Assembly (NCBI RefSeq): GCF_046244385.1
Contig: NZ_CP176366.1
Location: 2,232,001-2,296,000 of the forward strand
Reading direction: 5' to 3'
Length of the DNA: 64,000 nucleotides
Source: Methanospirillum stamsii
Lineage (GTDB): Archaea; Halobacteriota; Methanomicrobia; Methanomicrobiales; Methanospirillaceae
Below the pieces are notes generated by a model, which did no database searches, was not told the origin of the DNA, and saw only the letters and a program-made list of their open reading frames with translations. Positions 45,766 to 55,200 of the stretch are shown here, piece by piece (the first letter of the stretch is position 1; each line of letters starts with the position of its first letter). Both the position numbers and the translations under genes were made by a program.

Positions 45766-46990
45766 TTAAAAGAAAATGGATTAGATAACCCTTTTCCTGT
45801 AAGTAGTGGATATATCTACGTAAGAACAGATGAAAACCAGTCAAGTGAGAAATATCCTTTTACTGTCCCTTTTTCATTTGGACGAGAAAAATGGAACTCA
45901 AATAATAACTCTTATTTTGTGAGTGCTGATATTAACACTGATTTTCTCACCGCGATAAATGCGGCAGCAGATTCATGGAATGCCGTTGTTCCTTCAAAGT
46001 TCCATCTACATTATAATGGAGTTAGTACAAAAACAGAAAGAAAAAAAGATGGAGTCAGTCTTATTTGTTTTGGTCCTTTAACAGGTGGCTCATTTGCCTC
46101 AGCATTAACTTATCAAGGTACTGATCAACAAATCATAGAAGCTGACATAATAATAAACTCAACTCAGAATTGGAGTGTCACCAAAGCGAATGAAACCACA
46201 GCAAACTTACAGTCTGTAATGCTCCATGAATTCGGGCATTGGTTTCACCTCCGGGATCTTTGTGGAAATCTAAATAATCCCTACCCGGATGACATTCATT
46301 CAATACACAAAGTTATGTATTATTCAAGAGATCCTACTCTTGAAAACTGGAACCTCGTTACCCTTTCTGATCCCGACAAGGCCGGACTATCCTGGATATA
46401 TGATCATTCTGCTCCGGTAATAGACGCCATTTCCCCGGCAACCGGAGAGAATTCTGCTTCAATTCCGGTAAACATCACCGGATCAAATTACATGAGCATG
46501 ACAGACTCGGACCTTACGGTCACCCTTTCAAAATCAGGCCAGTCAAGTATCAATGCAAACTCCGTTCTTCTCATCTCCTCATCCCGGGTCTCCTGTACCC
46601 TGCCGATAACCGGTGCAGAACCAGGCCAGTGGAATGTCACTTTTCAACCATGACGGGCAGACGGTAACTATCGCAAACGGATTTACGATACTTAATCAGC
46701 CAGTCGTTACCGGTATCACTCCGAATTCCGGGGAGAACACCGGAACGGTGAACATAACAACCCTATCAGGCAGTAACTTCTCATCAGGTGCAACCGTAGC
46801 CCTCACGAAAACCGGACCAACAACGATTAATGCAACAAATGTATCCGTTATCTCATCATCACTCCTCCACCAGAGGTAACCGGAATTTACCCGGCTAGTG
46901 GACTAAACACCGGAACGGTGAGCATCACAAGCCTATCCGGAACCCTGTTTGAAAAAGGTGCAACGGTCAGACTGAAAATCCGGACAACAA

Positions 46991-47540
46991 TCCTCATTTC
47001 CCTTTCCTACCCCACCGGATTCCGGAACCTGTTTTTGATTTATAAATTTATCAATGTTAGAACCGGAGAAGAAAGATGATAATTTGTCCGGATATACTAT
47101 ATCCAGGCAAAAAAGAAAACAAACACCTTGAGTATGTCCGGATAACGAATACAATAAATACAGCAAAATTTACTTCTGATTGATTAAAGGTTAAAGAAAT
47201 TTGATGATATTGATACCCGGATTATCTCATTCATAAAACATATGAAATATACATGTTTCGATTTATCTTCCATTTTTGAGTTGTTTATTACTTTATCAAT
47301 GAGAAGAACTAAGGTTCGTTACCGGCAGGTGGGGGGCCGAGGTATCAATCGACTGAATCAGGCAGACGAAAAGGGTATTTTCATGAAACAAAACAAATTC
47401 CGGATGAAGGTAGATAATTGTACCGATTTTTTCTCTCGTAACATTGTTGGTTATTATATCTCTCTCAATGGACTGAAAAGTAATTTCCTACCTGGAAATT
47501 TTGTCAGAAAGACTCAGGAAAATACATGTCCGGAGGCATT
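46991..47540 (+). repeat. Leader repeat L2
   Basis: Closest relative of L3 (same 550-bp span from CCTCATTTCCC). Contains the GATACCCGGATTATCTCATTC variant that L3 also has and L1 and L4 lack, which pairs L2 with L3. It ends in the leader ORF and Shine-Dalgarno GGAGG of array copy C. Confidence 0.87.
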
Positions 47541-47544
47541 ATGA
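47383..47544 (+). CDS. 53-residue leader ORF, copy 2
   Basis: Same start as copy 1 (MKQNKFRMKVDNCTDFF), ending QENTCPEAL; stop overlaps the start of array copy C. It differs from copy 1 at four residues. The Shine-Dalgarno of the next gene lies inside its last codons, so its translation would affect that start. Confidence 0.45.
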   Translation: MKQNKFRMKVDNCTDFFSRNIVGYYISLNGLKSNFLPGNFVRKTQENTCPEAL

Positions 47545-48146
47545 AGAATATAACGTTAGGTTTGATATTTTGCCTTTTTTTCATTCTGTTTGTCCCCTAC
47601 ATAGAAGCTTCACAGATTTCTTTTGGAGATAAGATGGGAATGAGTGATTTAGATTACCATCTTTACGAAGATATTCGAGGGGCGGATTTAATCGTTCAGG
47701 GAACCTTGTATGATGCAAAATCGCTTATCATTAATGGATCTACGATTCCTGTACAGACTGAAGGTAAGATCTTTATCAAAGAAATTCTGAAACAGAGTAA
47801 TACTATCAATGCTACAGAGGGAATGATAATTGATGCATATGAATTTGGGGGAACCATTGATAATGAATCAACTACATATAATGGCATATACGTTATACCT
47901 GAATCTGGTGCTTCATATGAAGGCATCTATTTTCTGAATAATTGGGATCTATCTGGCAAAGGAAGATATTATAGATTCAAAATAAGTTCCCTCCCAATTG
48001 ATATACTAAAAACGGCAATCGATAAAGCTGAAAAAGGACTGCCAATAGAATTGCCGGACATGTCATTTGTTGCACAATATGAAAGGGAAAAACTAAAACA
48101 GGAAAACACCACCAAAAATAATTTTCCGGACAATAACTCATCCTGA
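47541..48146 (+). CDS. Array copy C: signal peptide and N-terminal domain only
   Basis: A 201-residue secreted protein from the ATG at 47541 (GGAGG 6 bases upstream; an in-frame ATG at 47526 lies inside the leader ORF). Signal peptide MKNITLGLIFCLFFILFVPYIEA, then the array-specific domain ISFGDKMGMSDLDYHLYEDIRGADLIVQGTLYD...GIYFLNNWDLSGKGRYYRFK, ending with a hydrophilic tail. The TIG and protease parts are absent and the downstream 120 bases lead into copy C'. It could work as a free N-terminal domain or be a decayed remnant. Confidence 0.75.
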   Translation: MKNITLGLIFCLFFILFVPYIEASQISFGDKMGMSDLDYHLYEDIRGADLIVQGTLYDAKSLIINGSTIPVQTEGKIFIKEILKQSNTINATEGMIIDAYEFGGTIDNESTTYNGIYVIPESGASYEGIYFLNNWDLSGKGRYYRFKISSLPIDILKTAIDKAEKGLPIELPDMSFVAQYEREKLKQENTTKNNFPDNNSS

Positions 48147-48264
48147 GTAAAAAATATAGATTGGATACAATGGTTTTCAGCCTTATTCAACCAGTAATTC
48201 TGAATTACTTCCTAACCGGAACTTCAATACAAATAATCCGGGAAAAATCATGTCCGGAGGCATT

Positions 48265-49044
48265 ATGAATAATATTACATCAGGTTTACTATTTTGCCTT
48301 ATTGTCATCCTCTTTGTCCCCTACGCAGAATCTTCACAGATTTCTTTTGGAGATAAAATGGGAATGAGTGATTTTGATTACCAAGTTTACGAGGATATTC
48401 GAGGAGCGGATTTAATCGTTCAGGGAACCTTGTATGATAGAAAATCGCTTATCATTAATGGATCTACTATTCCTGAACAAACTGAAGGTAAGATCTTAAT
48501 CAAAGAGATTCTTAAACAGAGTAATAATTCAAATGCAACAGAGGGAATGATAATTGATGCATATGAATTTGGGGGAACTATTGATAATGAAACAACCTGT
48601 TATAATGAAAAATGCCCCATACCTGAACCTGGTGCTTCATATGAAAGGATATTTTACTTGAATAAATGGGATCTTTCTGGGAAAGGGAGATATTATCTCT
48701 TTGAAACAAGTATACGTTCTATCGATGAACTTAAACCAGCAATCGCAAATGTTGAAAAGGGGTTACCGATAGAATTAATGGACATGTCATTTGCAGCACA
48801 ATTTGAGCGGGAACAAAAAAAAGGAATTATAACAACAACTACACTTCCGAATATTATTAATATTACTCCAAATGAAGGCTCAGCAGGAACAAAGACACAA
48901 CTAACCATTTTAGGAACAAATTTTGGAAATAAAAGCTCAAATTATTCTACAGCAGACATTGCTTTTTATTCTGGATATAATAAAGACCATCCAGATTATT
49001 TTGCATCCGGAAGACAGGACACAGACCATAATAAAATAAAATAA
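48265..49044 (+). CDS. Array copy C': N-terminal domain plus truncated TIG domain
   Basis: A 259-residue secreted protein that begins MNNITSGLLFCLIVILFVPY (ATG 48265, GGAGG 6 bases upstream). Its N-terminal domain is followed, after an in-frame A8 run, by GIITTTTLPNIINITPNEGSAGTKTQLTILG, a TIG domain that stops at HNKIK. The protease part is missing. It has no full leader repeat; only the last 20 codons of the leader ORF are recognisable before it. It shows that A8 is the in-frame length. Confidence 0.75.
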   Translation: MNNITSGLLFCLIVILFVPYAESSQISFGDKMGMSDFDYQVYEDIRGADLIVQGTLYDRKSLIINGSTIPEQTEGKILIKEILKQSNNSNATEGMIIDAYEFGGTIDNETTCYNEKCPIPEPGASYERIFYLNKWDLSGKGRYYLFETSIRSIDELKPAIANVEKGLPIELMDMSFAAQFEREQKKGIITTTTLPNIINITPNEGSAGTKTQLTILGTNFGNKSSNYSTADIAFYSGYNKDHPDYFASGRQDTDHNKIK

Positions 49045-49082
49045 TTTTCCGGACAGAAACCCGGATTAAAATAAAAATCTCA

Positions 49083-49632
49083 TCCTCATTTCCCTTTCCT
49101 ACCCCACCGGATTCCGGAACCTGTTTTTGATTTATAAATTTATCAATGTTAGAACCGGAGAAGAAAGATGATAATTTGTCCGGATATACTATATCCAGGC
49201 AAAAAAGAAAACAAACACCTTGAGTATGTCCGGATAACGAATACAATAAATACAGCAAAATTTACTTCTGATTGATTAAAGGTTAAAGAAATTTGATGAT
49301 ATTGATACCCGGATTATCTCATTCATAAAACATATGAAATATACATGTTTCGATTTATCTTCCATTTTTGAGTTGTTTATTACTTTATCAATGAGAAGAA
49401 CTAAGGTTCGTTACCGGCAGGTGGGGGGCCGAGGTATCAATTGACTGGATCAGGCACTCGAAAAGGGTATTTTCATGAAACAAAACAAATTCCGGATGAA
49501 GGTAGATAATTGTACCGATTTTATCTATTGTAGCATAATTGGTTATTATGTTCCTGTCCATGGACTGAAAAGTAATTTCCTAACCGGAAATTCAGTCAAA
49601 AAGACTCAGGAAAATACATGGCCGGAGACATT
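49083..49632 (+). repeat. Leader repeat L3
   Basis: Nearly identical to L2 over its first 350 bases, then more diverged in the leader ORF region (ATCTATTGTAGCATAATTGG). It joins the truncated end of copy C' to copy D. The abrupt start at CCTCATTTCCC is the same breakpoint as L2, consistent with a duplication of whole units. Confidence 0.87.
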
Positions 49633-49636
49633 ATGA
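49475..49636 (+). CDS. 53-residue leader ORF, copy 3
   Basis: Begins like the others, then differs in the middle (DFIYCSIIGYYVPVHG) and ends QENTWPETL. It is still open and in register with the next start despite ten or more substitutions, which is the strongest hint that the frame is kept for a reason. Confidence 0.45.
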   Translation: MKQNKFRMKVDNCTDFIYCSIIGYYVPVHGLKSNFLTGNSVKKTQENTWPETL

Positions 49637-51694
49637 AGAATATAACGTTAGGTTTGGTATTTTGCCTTTTTTTCATTCCATTCTTCTCCGGTGCAGTCGT
49701 TTCAGCAGATATCATTGGGGATACCATGGGGATGAGTAGTCTGGATTACCATTTTTATGAGGATATTCGGAGTGCGGATTTAATCGTTCAGGGAATCCTG
49801 TTTGATCAAAAATCTATTATAAATAACTCTTCCCCACTACCAATTCAGACAGAAGGAAAAATATATATCAAAAAGATATTGAAACAAAGTAATACTTCCA
49901 ATATCACAGAAGGAATGACGATCGAAGAATATGTATTTGGGGGAACTGTCGATAATAAAACAACTTGTGCTGGAAATATTTGTCCCATACCTGTGCCTGA
50001 TGAAACATTTGAAGGGATATATTTCCTAGGAAATTGGGATCCATGGGGAAAAGGGCGATATTATAAATTCAAATCAAGTTCGCGCTCTATTGATGAAATT
50101 ATACCTGCAATCGCGAATGCCGAAAAGGGGTTACCGATAAAATTATTGGATATGTCAATTGCTGCGCAGGATGAGAGAGAACGGCAAAAAAAAGGAATTG
50201 TATCAACAACTGCTGTTCCTGAAATCACCAATATTACTCCAAGTATTGGATCAGGAGGAACAAATACCAAGTTAACAATAAATGGTACAGGTTTTGGAGA
50301 AAAACAATCCCCATATTCGAATGCAGATGTAATTTTCTTTTCTGGGCATGATGATAATTATCTTGAATATTATGCTTCCGGAAGGCAGGAACCTAATTAT
50401 AATCCAAATGAAATTATTAATTGGACAGATACCAGGATTGAGGTGAACGTACCATCAGGTTTATTATTAATAGAGAAAGAATATGTCCCCTTTCCAACTA
50501 GTAGCGGTTATATTTATGTAAGAACAGATGAAGAAGAGTCCAGTGAAAAATACCCTTTCTCCGTTCCCTTTTCATTTGGGCGAAGAAAATGGAACTCGAA
50601 TACTATCTCTTATGTTGTGAATGCTGATAATAATTCAGATTTTCTCAACGCTATTAATGCAGCAGCAGATTCATGGAATGCCATTGCTCCCACCAATTTT
50701 TTTTTAACTTTTCCGGAAACTCTTCATTGACCTCATATGGTGAAGATGGAATTAATTTAATATATTTTTTCCCATTTGAAGAAGGGGATGTTTTAGGAAC
50801 CACATATATACATGATGATCAAATTGACCATCATATCATTGAGGTAGACACAGTGATCAATTCAAGTCTAGATTGGAGCGCTACCTCAACTAATCCTCCT
50901 ATAAATAATTTACAGGCGTTAATGCTCCATGAATTCGGTCACTGGTTAAACCTCCGGGACCTCTATGGGGATTTGGATACTCCGTATAAAAGTGACATTT
51001 CACCGGTACAAAAAGTCATGTTTTATGAAAAAAGAACATCTCTTGGAAACTGGAACCTCGTCACTCTTTCTGATCCCGACAAGGCCGGATTATCCTGGAT
51101 ATATGATCACCCTGCTCCGGTAATAAATGCCATTTACCCGGCAACCGGAGAGAATTCTGCTTCAATTTCGGTAAACATCACCGGATCAAACTACATGAGC
51201 ATGACAGACTCTGACCTTTCGGTCACCCTTTCAAAATCAGGCCAGTCAAGTATCAATGCAAACTCCGTTCTTCTCATCTCCTCATCCCGGGTTTCCTGTA
51301 CCCTGCCGATAACCGGTGCAGAACCAGGCCAGTGGGATGTCACTCTTCAACATCATGACGGGAAGACGGTAACTCTCACAAACAGATTTACGATACTTAA
51401 TCAGCCAGTCGTTACCGGTATCACTCCGAATTCCGGGGAGAACACCGGACCGGTGAACATAACAACCCTATCAGGCAGTAACTTCTCATCAGGTGCAACC
51501 GTAGCCCTCACGAAAACCGGACAAACAACGATTAATGCAACAAATGTATCCGTTATCTCATCATCACTCCTCCATCAGAGGTAACCGGAATTACCCCGGC
51601 TAGTGGACTAAACAACGGAACCGTGAGCATCACAAGCCTATCCGGAACCCTGTTTGAAAAAGGTGCAACGGTCAGACTGAAAATCCCGAAAACA
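49633..51694 (+). pseudogene. Array copy D: secreted zinc-protease/TIG protein, frameshifted
   Basis: From 49633, the signal peptide ends FSGAVVSAD and the N-terminal domain leads through an in-frame A8 run to TIG (VPEITNITPSIGSGGTNTKL) and the protease domain (SSGYIYVRTDEEESSEKYPF). At a T9 run (50698-50706) the frame shifts, ending at 50730; the other frame reads FFFNFSGNSSLTSYGEDG and on to HEFGHWLNLRDLYGDL, TIG and SSSLLHQR at 51584. One extra T would make it whole. The same internal deletion as copy B then truncates the TIG repeats. This is the most divergent copy in the N-terminal half. Confidence 0.82.
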
Positions 51695-52245
51695 ATCCTC
51701 TTTTCCCTTTCCTACCCCACCGGATTCCGGAACCTGTTTTTGATTTATAAATTTATCAATGTTAGAACCGGAGAAGAAAGATGATAATTTGTCCGGATAT
51801 ACTATATCCAGGCAAAAAAGAAAACAAACACCCTGAGTATGTCCGGATAACGAATACAATAAATACAGCAAAATTTACTTCTGATTGATTAGAGGTTAAA
51901 GAAATTTGATGATATTAATGCCTGGGTTATCTTATTCATAAATCATATGAAATATACATGTTTCGATTTATCTTCCATTTTTGGGTTGTTTATTGATTTA
52001 TCAATGAGAAGATACAAGTATGATTACCGGCAGGTGGGGAGCTGGGATATTATTTGACTGGACCAGGCACACGAAAAGGGTATTTTCATGAAACAAAACA
52101 AATTCCGGATGAAGGTAAATAATTGTACCGATTTTATCTCTCGTAACATTGTTGGTTATTATGTCTCTCTCCATGGACTGAAAAATAATTTCCTGCCCGG
52201 AAGTTCTGTCAGAAAGACCCGGGAAAATACATGTCCGGAGGCATT
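51695..52245 (+). repeat. Leader repeat L4
   Basis: A 551-bp block, closest to L1 in its second half (ATTAATGCCTGGGTTATCTTATTC, GAAGATACAAGTATGATTACC) but to L2 and L3 in its first. This mixed pattern suggests gene conversion between leaders. It ends in the leader ORF and GGAGG before copy E. Confidence 0.87.
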
Positions 52246-52249
52246 ATGA
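52088..52249 (+). CDS. 53-residue leader ORF, copy 4
   Basis: Begins MKQNKFRMKVNNCTDF and ends RENTCPEAL; stop overlaps the copy E start. As in the others the ORF is complete, with AAGGG 9 bases before the ATG. Confidence 0.45.
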   Translation: MKQNKFRMKVNNCTDFISRNIVGYYVSLHGLKNNFLPGSSVRKTRENTCPEAL

Positions 52250-55200
52250 AGAATATAACGTTAGGTTTACTATTTTTCCTTATTATCATTCTGTTTATCC
52301 CCTACATAGAAGCTTCGCAAATTTCTTTTGGAGATAAGATGGGGATGAGTGATTTAGATTACCAATTTTATGAGGATATTCGAAGGGCCGATTTAATCGT
52401 TCAGGGAACCTTGTATGATGGAAAATCGCTTATCATTAATGGATCTACTATTCCTGTACAGACTGAAGGTAAGATATATATTAAGGAGATTCTGAAACAG
52501 AATAACAATTCCAATATTACAGAGGGAATGATAATTGACGAATATCAATTTGGGGGAACCATTAATAATGAAACAACCTGTTATAATGAAATTTGTCCAA
52601 GACCAAAACCCGATGATTCATTTGAAGGTATCTATTTCCTGAATAATTGGGATTTATCTGGAAAAGGAAGATATTATAAGTTCAAAAATAGCATACGTTC
52701 TATCGATGAACTTAAAACAGCAATCGATAAAGCTGAAAAGGGGTTACCGATAGAATTAATGGATATGTCATATGCAGCACAATATGAGCGAGAGCAAAAA
52801 AAAAAGGAATTTTAACAACAACATCAGTTCCTGAAATCACAATTATTACCCCAAATGAAGGTTCAGCAGGAACAAAGACACAATTAACCATATTAGGGAC
52901 GAATTTTGGAAATAAAAGTTCAAATTATTCTACAGCAGACATTGCTTTTTATTCTGGATATAATAAGGAGTATCCGGATTATTTTGCTTCCGGAAGACAG
53001 AACACAGATTATAATAAAAATGAGATAATTAACTGGACAGACACCCGGATTGAGGTGAATGTACCATTCGGTTATTTAAAAGAAAATTGGGAGGATAAAC
53101 CTTTTCCAGTTAGTAGTGGATATATCTATGTAAGAACAGATGAAAACCAAATAAGTGAGAAATATCCTTTTACTGTCCCTTTTTCATTTGCACGAGAAAA
53201 ATGGAACTCAAATAATATCTCTTATTTTGTGAATGCTAATATTAACACTGATTTTCTCAACGCGATAAATGCGGCAGCAGATTCATGGAATGCCGTTGTT
53301 CCTTCAAAGTTTCATCTACATTATAATGGAGTTAGTACAAAAACAGAAAAAGAAAATGATGGAGTCAGTCTTATTTATTTTGGTCCTTTAACAGATGGCC
53401 AATTTGCCTCATCAGTAACATATCAGGGTACTGATCAACAAATCATAGAAGCTGACATAATAATAAACTCAACTCAGAATTGGAGCGCCACCACTGCAAA
53501 TGAAACCACAGCAAACTTACAGTCTGTAATGCTCCATGAATTCGGACATTGGTTACATCTCCGGGATCTCTGTGGAAATCTAAATAGTCCTTATCCAAAT
53601 GATATTCATTCAATAAACAAAGTTATGTATTATTCAAGAGATCCTACTCTTGAAAACTGGAACCTCATCACCCTTTCAGATCCCGACAAGGCCGGACTAT
53701 CCTGGATATATGATCATCCTGCTCCGGTAATAGACGCCATTTACCCGGCAACCGGAGAGAATTCTGCTTCAATTTCGGTAAACATCACCGGATCAAATTA
53801 CATGAGCATGACAGACTCGGACCTTACGGTCACCCTTTCAAAATCAGGCCAGTCAAGTATCAATGCAAACTCCGTTCTTCTCATCTCCTCATCCCGGGTC
53901 TCCTGTACTCTGCCGATTACCGGTGCAGAACCCGGCCAGTGGAATATTACTCTTCAAAATCATGACGGGAAGACGGTAACTCTCACAAACGGATTTACGA
54001 TACTTAATCAGCCAGTCGTTACCGGTATCACTCCGAATTCTGGGGAGAACACCGGACCGGTGAACATAACAACCCTATCAGGTAGTAACTTCTCATCAGG
54101 TGCAACCGTATCCCTCACGAAAACCGGACAAACAACGATTAATGCAACAAATGTATCCGTTATCTCATCATCACTCATCACCTGCACGCTACCTATCACC
54201 GGAGCAGAACCCGGACCCTGGAATGTGACGGTTACTAACACGGACGGTCAGAATGGAACACTCATAAACGGATTTACCATCACCGCTCCTCCACCAGAGG
54301 TAACCGGAATAATCCCGAGCTCCGGGGAAAACACCGGCCCAGTACCCATTACAAACCTCTCCGGCAGTAACTTCCTGCCAAATTCAATCGTAGTCCTCAC
54401 GAAAACCGGACTAACACCAATTAGTGCAACAAATGTATCCGTTATCTCATCATCACTCATCACCTGCACGTTACCTATCACCGGAGCAGAACCCGGAGCA
54501 TGGAATATAACCGTAACAAATACAGATGGACAGAACGGAACGCTCATAAACGGATTTACCATCACCGCTCCTCCACCGGAGGTAACCGGAATAATCCCGA
54601 GTTCCGGGGAAAACACCGGCCCAGTACCCATTACAAACCTCTCCGGGAGATATTTCACATCAGGTGCAACGGTAGCTCTCACGAAACCTGGACAAACAAC
54701 AATAAACGCAATCGATGTATCGGTTGTATACCCCTCACTCATCACCTGCACCCTGCCGATCACCGGTGCAGAACCCGGATACTGGAATATAACCGTGACA
54801 AACCAGGATGGGCAGAACGGAACTCTTACAGATGGATTTTTTATTAATACGCCCAGTCTTCTCACCGTTACCGGAATTACCCCGGCTAGTGGACTAAACA
54901 CCGGAACGGTGAGCATCACAAGCCTCTCCGGAACCCTGTTTGAAAATGGTGCAGCGGTCAGATTGACAAGACCCGGACAATCCGATATTATTGCAACCTC
55001 TGTCCAGGTCCTATCTTCCTCTCAGATAACCTGCCAGCTTCCACTCTCCGGAAAATCGGCAGGCCAGTGGAATGTCATGGTAACTAACCCGGATGGAGGC
55101 TCCGGTACACTCACAAACGGATTTACCATCACCGCTCCAAATCCAGGCAACACACCACTCACCATCAATCCGTCATTGATGAATACTTTTGATGGTCAGT

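Larger units (their letters stand above)
43175..46990 (+). pseudogene. Array copy B: secreted zinc-protease/TIG protein, broken
   Basis: The first part (43175-43756) has a signal peptide (MKNITICLIFCLFIILFVPYIEAS) and the array-specific domain (IYIGDKMGMNDLNYHYYENIRGVDLIVQGTLYD...YFLNNWDLSGKGRYY). After A8 there is one extra base and it shifts out of frame. The TIG part (VPEIIFITPSEGSAGTKTQISILG) continues to 44003, where an IS1634-type element interrupts GYL-K; removing it rejoins ENGLDNPFPVSSGYIYV in frame. The protease domain (45772 on) has HEFGHWFHLRDLCG. A 2-bp deletion at 46648 and an internal deletion at 46860 break the TIG part. Probably not functional. Confidence 0.83.

Noticed and set aside
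46933..47166. Recurring minus-strand frame in the leader repeats (also at 48947-49258 and 51638-51871)
   Set aside because: It is the antisense of a repeated leader. It starts and ends at different places in each copy, has no ribosome site and its conservation follows from the DNA repeat itself.
54021..55150. Regular 282-bp repeats that might be taken for a CRISPR-like or satellite array
   Set aside because: The repeats are protein-coding TIG domains in frame, far too long and too diverged for CRISPR; no cas gene is near.
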